DNA of 64,000 bases, taken from assembly GCF_900110075.1 (NCBI RefSeq), contig NZ_FOCJ01000001.1, forward strand, positions 1,116,001 to 1,180,000, in the 5' to 3' direction. Positions 52,713-60,676 of this stretch are shown one piece after another. The notes under the pieces are model-generated. The model was given only the letters and a program-made list of their open reading frames with translations, was not told the DNA's origin and searched no databases. A program made the translations under genes and the position numbers. Within the stretch, counting starts at the first letter, position 1; every line of letters starts with the position of its first letter. This stretch comes from Paenibacillus sp. OV219. GTDB lineage: Bacteria; Bacillota; Bacilli; Paenibacillales; Paenibacillaceae.

Positions 52713-53663
52713 GTGGAGCAAATGTTACGTGATAAACTATTAGCGAAGAAGCCCGGCATCATTTCTTATGGCATGACGCCGCCGAAGGCAACAAACACGA
52801 CGGAGAAAATTGCGGAGATTGCGCAGAAGCAGTGTGAACGGCTGCGTGACCTCGAGCTTGATGCACTCATCCTTTATGATGTTCAGGAAGAGGCGGACCG
52901 GATCGAGCAGGAGCGTCCGTTTCCTTATTTGCAGACGGTATCACCGGATACATACAGTAAGCAGTATTTGAGCGGGCTTGATGTACCCAAGATTATCTAT
53001 AAATGCGTTGGCAATTATTCAGAGGCTGAATTTACAGATTGGGCGACAAGTGACGCTGATCAGGACAAGTATTCGGTATTTGTCGGCAGCAGCTCGAATA
53101 GACAGCATGTGCATCTGGGGCTGAAGGATGCCTATCAGTTAAGCAAGCAGCACAACCGAAACCTTACTTTCGGAGGCGTCATCATCCCTGAACGGCATAT
53201 GACGAAGCAGGACGAGCATCTACGGGTCGTAAGCAAAATGAAAAATGGCTGCGATTTCTTCGTCACACAAGCGATCTACAACGTAGAGGCTTCGAAGAAC
53301 TTCTTGTCCGATTACTATTACTACTGCAATGAGAACGGTATCGACATGGTTCCGATTCTGTTCAATTTGGCGCCTTGCGGCTCAACGAAAACGCTGGAGT
53401 TCATGAAGTGGCTCGGCATCAGCATTCCGAAATGGCTGGAGAATGACTTAAAATATTCGAGCGATGTACTGGATCAATCGATTCGTCATTGCCAAAAAAT
53501 ATTCGAAGAAATATTCGAATACGGTCTCGAGAAGGGCATCCCGATTGGCTGCAGTATCGAGAGTGTTTCGACGCGGAAAGTCGAGATTGATGCTTCCGTA
53601 CAGCTTGTGAAGAACATTAAGTCTGTTCTGAACAAGAAGCTTAATCACACGGCTGTGAAGTAG
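52713..53663 (+). CDS. Methylenetetrahydrofolate reductase-like protein
   Basis: A 316-residue TIM-barrel protein of the MetF (5,10-methylene-THF reductase) superfamily. It starts GIISYGMTPPKA where MetF has a SFEFFPPK-like motif, then LELDALILYDVQEEADR, GGVIIPERH and MKNGCDFFVTQAIYN, as in the flavin-binding barrel. GTG at 52713 has AAGGAG 7 nt upstream; an ATG 9 nt later is possible. The N-terminal motif differs from classical MetF, so the exact substrate is uncertain. No met genes are nearby. Confidence 0.75.
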   Translation: MEQMLRDKLLAKKPGIISYGMTPPKATNTTEKIAEIAQKQCERLRDLELDALILYDVQEEADRIEQERPFPYLQTVSPDTYSKQYLSGLDVPKIIYKCVGNYSEAEFTDWATSDADQDKYSVFVGSSSNRQHVHLGLKDAYQLSKQHNRNLTFGGVIIPERHMTKQDEHLRVVSKMKNGCDFFVTQAIYNVEASKNFLSDYYYYCNENGIDMVPILFNLAPCGSTKTLEFMKWLGISIPKWLENDLKYSSDVLDQSIRHCQKIFEEIFEYGLEKGIPIGCSIESVSTRKVEIDASVQLVKNIKSVLNKKLNHTAVK

Positions 53664-53681
53664 TGTATGTCAGCAGCGTAG

Positions 53682-54173
53682 AGCAGAAACCACTGGAAGA
53701 ACTCGATCGTTAATGGGGTTAATAAAACGATGTCAGTCGCCCCGAGGCTACGCGGCGGCACCACCTATATTCCTCTTCGCTTCATGAGCGACGCTACAGG
53801 CGGTCAACTCATTCTCTATGGGAAAGACGGAGGGAATGTTGCCTGGTTCCTCTCTGCCAACCAACAGATGCTGGAGAGAGCCTTATACCGTGTCGATCTT
53901 GTAACAACGGAGAAATGGCTGAAGCTTGGCGCGGATCCATCTGTTGAGCTTGATCCCGGCATCCTGCACAGCGCAATATCGAACAACAGAATTAACATGG
54001 TTAAATATCTGCTTGATAACGGTGCAGACCCGACTCTTGATTCTTTCATTGGCTCACCGCTTGAAATTGCCAAACGCGACGCCTCGTATGAGATTATCCA
54101 GCTCGTAGAGAGCTACTTGAACAAGGATGGCATCAACGATGAGACCGTGCATGAATCAGCAACAGCCGAGTAA
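53682..54173 (+). pseudogene. Truncated copper-amine-oxidase-like/ankyrin-repeat gene remnant
   Basis: Open sequence from 53682 reads NSIVNGVNKTMSVAPRLRGG then TTYIPLRFMSDATGGQ, the C-terminal half of a CuAO_N/stalk domain whose first half and signal peptide are missing. It continues into ankyrin-like helices (ERALYRVDLVTTEKWLKLGADPS; ILHSAISNNRINMVKYLLDNGADPT). The upstream in-frame TAG at 53679 and the abrupt start inside a domain argue for a 5'-truncated gene. An ATG at 53730 could still express a 147-residue fragment, but no good ribosome binding site precedes it. Confidence 0.7.
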
Positions 54174-54194
54174 TCCATAACCTATAATAATAGT

Positions 54195-54239
54195 AAAGCC
54201 GTCTTCAGGAGGACATGATTCTCCGAAGACGGCTTTTTT
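54195..54239. terminator. Bidirectional intrinsic terminator
   Basis: AAAGCCGTCTTC pairs with GAAGACGGCTTT, with an inner GGAG/CTCC extension, followed by a T6 run. Ends the ankyrin remnant and, in reverse, the small gene at 54242. Confidence 0.9.
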
Positions 54240-54241
54240 CT

Positions 54242-54388
54242 TTACCCAGTAGAAGGGCTATTCGGTACATGACCTTTCTGGTTGCGGTTGCGATCGGTAG
54301 AGCCTGCAACGTCATTCTCGGCCTGGCTGTCCTTCATTTCCATCGCCTGCATCTTCGCGCCATACGGCTGGTTCTTCTTGCGGGACAC
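54242..54388 (-). CDS. Small basic hypothetical protein
   Basis: A 48-residue hydrophilic protein. GTG start (SRKKNQPYGAKMQAMEMKD...) with an excellent AGGGAGGAAG 6 nt upstream on the minus strand. Rich in Lys, Arg, Asn and Gln, with no hydrophobic segment or cysteine; the tail is RNRNQKGHVPNSPSTG. It has the look of small spore-associated proteins but matches no family I recognise. It ends at the bidirectional terminator. Confidence 0.65.
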   Translation of the reverse strand: MSRKKNQPYGAKMQAMEMKDSQAENDVAGSTDRNRNQKGHVPNSPSTG

Positions 54389-54604
54389 GCTGCTTCCTCC
54401 CTTCACAAGCGTCTATTCTTGCTTAGACAAGCTATTCTAGATTGCCCAATCGGCTTTGAATCCAATCCATTTATTTGATAATCCGTCCGAATCGGAGAAT
54501 TTATTGTCCAGATCAGCCATGAATTGATTGGATGAGACACGTATGATGAGAATAGTAACCGTTTCCATGAGCAGTCCCAATACCATTCATGACGGAGGGA
54601 ATGT

Positions 54605-55669
54605 ATGAATGAGACGAAAGGCGTTGGTATTCTCGGCTTCGCGCACGGCCATGTCAACGTTTATTGTGAAGAATGGAAAAACGCAGAGTTAGGCGTTAAA
54701 GTAATCGCCGGTTGGGATCATGACGCTGCTAGGCTAGAGACCGCCAAAGGCAGTTTCGGCTTGGAAGTGTATGAGCATGCAGCCGATCTGCTGAGTCGAG
54801 ATGACATTGACGCTGTTGTCATAGGCGCAGAGACATCCAGACATGTCGATCTTGTCGAGCTGGCCGCGTCACATGGCAAAGCGATTATCGTGCAGAAGCC
54901 AATCGCGCTGACCATGGCGGAAGCAGACCGGATCGTTCAAGCGGTGGAGCGTCATCAAGTGCCGTTCACGCTTGCTTGGCAGATGCGCGTCGATCCGCAA
55001 AATGTTCAGATGAAGGAATGGATCACGAGCGGCGAGCTCGGTCAAGTGTTTATGGTACGTCGCAGACACGGTCTGCCGATGGGGTTAAACGCTGATTTTG
55101 CAAACTCTTGGCATGTCGATCCTGCATTGAACCGTGATATTTGGGCGGATGATTCGTCGCACCCGATTGATTTCATCCACTGGCTGCTAGGTGAGCCGGA
55201 GAGCATCACAGCCGAGCTCGGCTCGCTGTATAATCCGCGAATCCCGAATGACAATGGCATCGCGATCTTCCGTTATCCGAATGGACCGATTGCCGAAGTT
55301 AGCTGCTCGTTCACTTGCAACGCAGCACAGAATACGACAGAAATTATCGGCGAGCACGGTACGGTTGTTCAGAACTACGGCGATGCGATCAGCTGTAATG
55401 TGCCAAGGCCGACGGACGGAGCAGGTTTACTTAAATATACGGCATCAACCGGGGAGTGGACGGCTAGCGAAATCGCCTCACCAGCGAGCCATGTTGCCCG
55501 GCTGCGAGGCTTGGCGAGACCGCTGGCTGAGTTTTTGCACGGAAAACGGGAGCCGATTGCGACCGCAGAGGAAGGCCGCACATCACTGCGCATGGTGCTC
55601 GCTACATATGTAGCTTCACAAGAAGGACGCCGCATTTCGTTGAGTGATGCGAAGATTGAAGCGGTATAA
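54605..55669 (+). CDS. Gfo/Idh/MocA-family oxidoreductase (1)
   Basis: A 354-residue NAD(P)-dependent sugar or inositol dehydrogenase-like protein. Rossmann start GVGILGFAHGHV, then the catalytic-Lys motif as VQKPIAL, where EKP is usual (Glu changed to Gln, Lys retained). The C-terminal sheet domain has WADDSSHPIDFIHWLLGEPESI. GGAGGGAATGT lies before the ATG. It heads a run of genes with short gaps reaching the end of the window and is more distant from the other two Gfo/Idh/MocA copies than they are from each other. Confidence 0.9.
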   Translation: MNETKGVGILGFAHGHVNVYCEEWKNAELGVKVIAGWDHDAARLETAKGSFGLEVYEHAADLLSRDDIDAVVIGAETSRHVDLVELAASHGKAIIVQKPIALTMAEADRIVQAVERHQVPFTLAWQMRVDPQNVQMKEWITSGELGQVFMVRRRHGLPMGLNADFANSWHVDPALNRDIWADDSSHPIDFIHWLLGEPESITAELGSLYNPRIPNDNGIAIFRYPNGPIAEVSCSFTCNAAQNTTEIIGEHGTVVQNYGDAISCNVPRPTDGAGLLKYTASTGEWTASEIASPASHVARLRGLARPLAEFLHGKREPIATAEEGRTSLRMVLATYVASQEGRRISLSDAKIEAV

Positions 55670-55694
55670 ACAACATTTTGAGGAGGAAATAGAA

Positions 55695-56801
55695 ATGGCA
55701 GTTAAGATCGGTATTGTTGGTATGAACGGAATCGGGAATCATCACGCTGTTTGTCATAAGGAAGATGAGTTGGCGGATCTGGTCGCAGTGTGCGACGTAG
55801 TGAAGGAGCGCGCAGATGCTGCGGCTGAGAAGTATGGTGTGAAGGCGTACTACAGCCTGAAAGAAATGATCGAGAACGAACCGGACATTGAAGTCATTGA
55901 CGTCACGACAGGCGGGATCGACAACGGCAGCTGGCACTTTGAGCCGGCGATGGAAGCGATCAGCTATGGCAAGCATGTGCTCGTTGAGAAGCCACTGTGC
56001 CACGATATTCGTGAGGCGCGAGAGCTAGTTGCCTTCGCAGAGAAGAAGAAGGTTTATCTCGGCTGCAACCTGAATCACTACTTCACAGAGCCTGCTGCTA
56101 AGGGCAAGCAATATGTAGAGAACGGCGAAATTGGCGAGCTCGTCTACTGTCTGGCGAAGATGGGCTTCAATGGCGGGGAAGCGAACTACGGACTTGCAGG
56201 CTCGGATAAAGTGAAAGGCCATCCGTACTTCCATATGAAGGCGTTCCTGACACATCCACTCAGCGTCATGCGGCACTTCTGCGGCGATATTACGCACATC
56301 CAGACGTTCTCAGACCGTCCAGGCTTCAGACGTAATGCGGGAGATGTTATGGCATCGATCAACTCCATTCATGTCAAGTTCCAGAACGGCGGCGTCGGCT
56401 ATCTGCTCAGTCAGCGCGGTGATGCGGTTTATGGTCTCGGCGGCTGGTGGAGCCTTGAAATGGCAGGCTCAAAAGGCACGTTCTGCATCGAGAACTGTGT
56501 CGAGAAGATCTCGTACTGGAAGGCAGAGAAGGGTGTACCTGCGATCAGTACGCCGATAGTGCCAGAAGTAACGGATTACGGCACGACGGACTTCAACCGC
56601 ACGTTCAACAACCGCTTGCATGCGTTCCTGGAGGATGTATCGAACAAAGTATCGTTCGATCAGCTGCGTGCGAACGGACGCGACGCGCTCGCTGTACTGG
56701 AATACACATTCGCGGTAATTGAGTCGTATGAGCGCGGAGGCGAGATGGTTCGTCCACATCCATTGCCGCCACTGCACGGCGATCCGCTGTTCCTTAAATA
56801 A
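55695..56801 (+). CDS. Gfo/Idh/MocA-family oxidoreductase (2)
   Basis: A 368-residue oxidoreductase. KIGIVGMNGIGNHHAV (nucleotide-binding), VTTGGIDNGSWHFEP, then the EKP motif VLVEKPLCHD, and LNHYFTEPAAKGKQY. It is clearly paralogous to the third copy at 59.1 kb (shared GI-x2-GS-x-H-x-EP and CNLNH-x-FT blocks), suggesting sequential steps or a duplicated function on related substrates. ATG at 55695 with AGGAGGAAAT upstream. It lies 25 bp after gene 1. Confidence 0.9.
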   Translation: MAVKIGIVGMNGIGNHHAVCHKEDELADLVAVCDVVKERADAAAEKYGVKAYYSLKEMIENEPDIEVIDVTTGGIDNGSWHFEPAMEAISYGKHVLVEKPLCHDIREARELVAFAEKKKVYLGCNLNHYFTEPAAKGKQYVENGEIGELVYCLAKMGFNGGEANYGLAGSDKVKGHPYFHMKAFLTHPLSVMRHFCGDITHIQTFSDRPGFRRNAGDVMASINSIHVKFQNGGVGYLLSQRGDAVYGLGGWWSLEMAGSKGTFCIENCVEKISYWKAEKGVPAISTPIVPEVTDYGTTDFNRTFNNRLHAFLEDVSNKVSFDQLRANGRDALAVLEYTFAVIESYERGGEMVRPHPLPPLHGDPLFLK

Positions 56802-56835
56802 TAATCGAACTTGAAGCATAGGAGGCTATCATTCC

Positions 56836-57639
56836 ATGATTAAATTAGGCGTAAATTCGGTCTTATTCAAAGAGTATGATTTCGCACAAGCAGCTCGTTC
56901 CATCGCGGCATGTGGCTACGATGGTGTTGAAATTTCTGCAATTCAAGGGATGTGCGAGCACCTTGACCTCAGCCGCTGGAGCGAGCAGAAGGAAGAGCTG
57001 CAGTCCATTATGCAGGAGAATGGCTTGAAGTTTCTGTCGATGGAGGTTGCATCGCTTGATGAAGAGCGGCTCCGGCTTGCTTTTGAAGCGGCGGCTGCAA
57101 TTGGCATCCCGGTCGTGAATATCGGCCCTGGCGGCAAGTCCGGCGTAGAAGAAGACTTGGCAGCCTCGATTGCCAACCTGACACGTTTATCCGAGATTGC
57201 CGACTCTTACGGCGTAACGCTCTGCGTTAAGGCGCATGTTGGCAATGCGATCTACAATACGCCGACGACGCTTGCCGCGATGGAGCAGATTTCATCCTCG
57301 TCGTTCGGAATTGACATGGACCCAAGTCATATTCACCGTTCAGGTGAGAATGCAGAAGAAGCTCTACCAGCGGTAATTAACCGCGTTAAACATATTCATA
57401 TCCGCGATTGCAAAGGCAGAGCGCAAGGCCCTGGTCCAATTGAGCTGCAAGCTTGCGGCAGAGGCGATATCGATCTCTATGGCTACTGTGAAGCAATGGT
57501 GCAAGGCAGCTACGACGGACCGGTCGTGCTGGAAGTGATCGGCGCGCAACCTGCGCACACCTTGGATCAAGTGACAGCCGTTGCGGCTGAATCGTACGGC
57601 TATTTGAATGCTTGCTTGAAAAAACTCGGCGCACGCTAG
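56836..57639 (+). CDS. Sugar phosphate isomerase/epimerase family protein (AP-endonuclease-2 fold)
   Basis: A 267-residue TIM-barrel protein of the xylose-isomerase-like/IolE-IolI type. Metal ligands are visible: Glu in LSMEVASLDE, Asp-x3-His in IDMDPSHIHRSG, His in VKHIHIRDCKG and Glu in GPVVLEVIGA. Together with Gfo/Idh/MocA neighbours this usually means oxidation and epimerisation or dehydration of a sugar or inositol. AGGAGGCT lies before the ATG. Confidence 0.9.
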   Translation: MIKLGVNSVLFKEYDFAQAARSIAACGYDGVEISAIQGMCEHLDLSRWSEQKEELQSIMQENGLKFLSMEVASLDEERLRLAFEAAAAIGIPVVNIGPGGKSGVEEDLAASIANLTRLSEIADSYGVTLCVKAHVGNAIYNTPTTLAAMEQISSSSFGIDMDPSHIHRSGENAEEALPAVINRVKHIHIRDCKGRAQGPGPIELQACGRGDIDLYGYCEAMVQGSYDGPVVLEVIGAQPAHTLDQVTAVAAESYGYLNACLKKLGAR

Positions 57640-57668
57640 CGCTACCCATATTAGGAGGCGAAATTCTA

Positions 57669-59099
57669 ATGTCCGCAAAAAAACCTAACGTTATCTTCTT
57701 CGGCATCGACAGCTTGCGCCGTGACCATATGAGCAGTTATGGCTATGACCGTCTAACGACGCCATATCTCGATAAACTAGCTTCACAAGGGGTACTGTTT
57801 GAGAAGCATTTCAGCCCTAGCATTCCGACGACACCGGCGTACGCTTCGATGCTGACTGGCATGGACGTCTTTGGGACGGATGTTGTGGCACTGCGCCATG
57901 AAGGACCACTCGGCGGTCACGTGCATACGCTTGCTGAAGTGCTTGAATCAAGCGGCTATAATACGACCTGTATCGGATTTACAGGTAATCCGTCCTCGCG
58001 CGGCTTCCAGAACTATCTCAATTATGAGTCATGGCTGCCAGACTCCGAGAGCGGTCGTGCGCCGAAGGCAGAGCTTCTGAATGATGTTGCAATTCCAGAG
58101 CTGGAGCGACTTGCAGCGGAAGACAAACCGTTCTTCCTGTTCATGCGCCATATGGACCCGCACTCCCCGTATTTGCCGCCTGCGCCATTCGAGCGGATGT
58201 TCTACGGCAAGGATGAGAGGGACTCGTCGAATCAATCGATGGAATCGGTATATAACTTCAAGCCGTTCGGGGACTACATCGGCTCATGGATCCCGGAAGG
58301 TACGACAGACCATGAATATGTGACCGCGCAATATGACGGCGCGATTGCTTATATGGATATTACGATTCAGACGCTCCTCACGAAGATTGCTGACATGGGC
58401 CTCGAAGAAGACACGCTTATTGTCATCACATCCGACCACGGCGAGACGCTGTATGAGCATGATTGCTACTTCGATCACCATGGTCTATATGATTGTACGC
58501 TCGTCGTTCCGCTCATTCTCAAATTCCCAGGACGCGTGCCATCAGGCCGCAGAGTGAGCGATGTCAGCCTGATCTCTGACATTATGCCAACAGTGCTTGA
58601 TTTGCTGCAGATTGAGACGGACATTGCTTTTGATGGCCGCAAGTTAACGTCTGCAATCACGGGAACTGCAGAAGCGAGCACGCAGTTCAGCGAATTCTAT
58701 ATTACAGAATGCACATGGATGCGCAAACACGGCTGGCGTACGCCGGAATGGAAACTCATCTGTGCGCTTGAGCCGGATTTCCACTTCAAGCCTGAGATTG
58801 AACTGTACAACCTGACGAAGGACCCGCTCGAGAACGTGAATATCGCCGAGCAAGAGCCAGAGGTTGTCGCGTTCCTGACGCAGCGTATGCATGATTATAT
58901 CGCAAGACGTGAGGAGCAGACGGGCCGGACGAATCCGATCTATACGAACACGAACTGGCATGGACAGAACAAAATTTTCACCTCTTCCCAAGAAGCCTAC
59001 GACTCGCTATATATCGGCTCGATTAACGTAGCGCGCTCCCTGCAATCGAAGGAGAAGGTTCAAGAAGAACAGAAAGAGCCGGTAGAGAGCAATGATTAG
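57669..59099 (+). CDS. Sulfatase-fold hydrolase/transferase with Thr nucleophile (1)
   Basis: A 476-residue alkaline-phosphatase-superfamily enzyme. N-terminal FFGIDSLRRDHM and SDHGETLYEHDCYFDHHGLYD supply metal ligands; RHMDPHSPY a further His. At the formylglycine position of sulfatases (C/S-x-P-x-R...TG) it has T54-T-P-A-Y-A-S-M-L-T-G, so the nucleophile would be Thr and the Arg is replaced by Tyr. That pattern fits phosphodiesterases, phosphotransferases or LtaS-like enzymes better than sulfatases. No signal peptide is seen, so it appears cytosolic. RBS AGGAGGCG; it overlaps the next gene by 8 bp. Confidence 0.85.
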   Translation: MSAKKPNVIFFGIDSLRRDHMSSYGYDRLTTPYLDKLASQGVLFEKHFSPSIPTTPAYASMLTGMDVFGTDVVALRHEGPLGGHVHTLAEVLESSGYNTTCIGFTGNPSSRGFQNYLNYESWLPDSESGRAPKAELLNDVAIPELERLAAEDKPFFLFMRHMDPHSPYLPPAPFERMFYGKDERDSSNQSMESVYNFKPFGDYIGSWIPEGTTDHEYVTAQYDGAIAYMDITIQTLLTKIADMGLEEDTLIVITSDHGETLYEHDCYFDHHGLYDCTLVVPLILKFPGRVPSGRRVSDVSLISDIMPTVLDLLQIETDIAFDGRKLTSAITGTAEASTQFSEFYITECTWMRKHGWRTPEWKLICALEPDFHFKPEIELYNLTKDPLENVNIAEQEPEVVAFLTQRMHDYIARREEQTGRTNPIYTNTNWHGQNKIFTSSQEAYDSLYIGSINVARSLQSKEKVQEEQKEPVESND

Positions 59100-60090
59100 A
59101 GTTGCTGTCGTCGGTGTGAATCACATCGGCAAGATTCATTGCGGGGTGTATAAGCGTCACCCCGATACCGTACTTGCCGCGGTGTGCGACTTGATGCCTG
59201 AGCGTGCAGCGGCAGCGGGCCGCGAGCACGGTGTACCGCACTATACCAATCTGAGCGTGCTGCTCGAACGTGAAGCAGTTGATGTGGTCATCGTTGCAAC
59301 AGCAGGCATCGAGAAGGGCAGTCATCACTATGAACCCGTCATGATTGCCATTGAAGCAGGGAAATCGGTCTTCGTCGAGAAGCCGATTTCCAACAATATT
59401 GAAGAGGCGCGCCGAATGGTTGCTGCTGCCAGAGAAAAGGACATCAGGCTCGCATGCAATCTGAATCATCGCTTCACGCCAGCAGCTTATAAGGCGAAGG
59501 AGCTTATCGATGCCGGGAAGATCGGCACGGCGCTGTTCATTAACATGAGGCTGACGATCCGCAACCCGCAGGAGGATACCGAGTGGCTGCACATGCGCGC
59601 TCTGCATCCTCATTCCATTGATGTGATGCGTTACTTCGGCGGTGACATCAAGCGTGTACAGTCCTTCATGACGAAAGCGCCTGATCGCAGTTCTTGGTCG
59701 ACGGTGTCCATTAACATGGAATTCGCATCCGGTGCGGTCGGTCATCTTACCGGCAGCTACGATATGTCGATGCGCCATCCGATTGAGTTCTGCGAAGTGG
59801 CGGGCAATGCCGGACGAATTATCGTGGACAATGTGTATGAGAGCATGACATACTATCCGCATGAATCCGACGAGCTGACCGTCGTGCGCAACTCGCTGTT
59901 CGGCGGCATGAAAGGCTTCGACGATACGTTCGATCAACGAATCAACCGTTTCATTGAGGAGCTTAAGGCGGGCGTGAAGCCTGAAGAAATCACAGCGTCC
60001 GGCGCAGACGCGCTCGCGGCGCAAGAAGTAATAGAAGCGGCAATACAATCGCATCAGCTTGGCGGCGTTCCAGTTACAGTCCCTGCCTAG
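59092..60090 (+). CDS. Gfo/Idh/MocA-family oxidoreductase (3)
   Basis: A 332-residue oxidoreductase paralogous to the one at 55.7 kb. RVAVVGVNHIGKIHCG, VATAGIEKGSHHYEP, FVEKPISNN and CNLNHRFTPAAYKAKE are followed by a C-terminal domain with HPHSIDVMRYFGGD. It starts 8 bp inside the preceding sulfatase-fold gene, implying translational coupling. Substrate unknown. Confidence 0.9.
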   Translation: MIRVAVVGVNHIGKIHCGVYKRHPDTVLAAVCDLMPERAAAAGREHGVPHYTNLSVLLEREAVDVVIVATAGIEKGSHHYEPVMIAIEAGKSVFVEKPISNNIEEARRMVAAAREKDIRLACNLNHRFTPAAYKAKELIDAGKIGTALFINMRLTIRNPQEDTEWLHMRALHPHSIDVMRYFGGDIKRVQSFMTKAPDRSSWSTVSINMEFASGAVGHLTGSYDMSMRHPIEFCEVAGNAGRIIVDNVYESMTYYPHESDELTVVRNSLFGGMKGFDDTFDQRINRFIEELKAGVKPEEITASGADALAAQEVIEAAIQSHQLGGVPVTVPA

Positions 60091-60115
60091 GGATGCAGAT
60101 GGAGGGGGAGCAAGC

Positions 60116-60676
60116 ATGAACAACACCTATGGCTCGGTATTATGGTTCACCGGATTATCCGGAGCCGGCAAAACAACGACAGCGATGAGCGTAGAGAAGA
60201 AGCTCCGCGAACGCGGACGGCGCGTCGAGCTGCTCGACGGCGATGAGCTGCGCACCACCGTATGTAAAGGGCTCGGCTTCAGCCGAGAAGACCGGATTGA
60301 AAATGTGAAACGAATCGCTTATATCGCGAATTTGCTCTCCCGCAACGGGGTTGATGTGCTGGTCTCAGCCATCAGCCCTTATAAGGAGATGCGCGATTAT
60401 GCAAGACAGCATATTGCTAATTACGTCGAGGTTTACGTGAATTGTCCACTTCATGTGTGCGAAATGCGCGATGTGAAGGGGTTATATGCGAAGGCGAGAG
60501 CAGGCGAGATCCAGCATTTTACCGGTATTACCGATCCGTATGAAGTACCGGAGAATCCAGAGCTCACGCTGTCTACGTCTAATGGAGCGCTCGAGCAGAA
60601 CGTGCAAGCTGTGCTTGCTTTTCTGGAGCAAGCAGCGACATCATCGAGCATCAAGAAAGGAATTAGCCTTAGATGA
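60116..60676 (+). CDS. cysC: Adenylyl-sulfate (APS) kinase
   Basis: A 186-residue P-loop kinase converting APS to PAPS. All family motifs are intact: P-loop FTGLSGAGKTT, LLDGDELR, GLGFSREDRIENVKR, VSAISPYKEMRDYAR, VCEMRDVKGLYAKARAGEI and FTGITDPYEVPENPE. The ATG at 60116 has GGAGGGGGAG upstream. It lacks a neighbouring ATP sulfurylase, and is embedded in a carbohydrate-type operon, overlapping the next sulfatase-fold gene by 4 bp. A role in sulfation or sulfate recapture for this pathway is inferred. Confidence 0.93.
   Translation: MNNTYGSVLWFTGLSGAGKTTTAMSVEKKLRERGRRVELLDGDELRTTVCKGLGFSREDRIENVKRIAYIANLLSRNGVDVLVSAISPYKEMRDYARQHIANYVEVYVNCPLHVCEMRDVKGLYAKARAGEIQHFTGITDPYEVPENPELTLSTSNGALEQNVQAVLAFLEQAATSSSIKKGISLR

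Noticed and set aside
59023-60126. Long minus-strand open frame (367 codons) across a Gfo/Idh/MocA gene
   Set aside because: Antisense to an intact oxidoreductase with clear motifs; the composition is that of a codon shadow.
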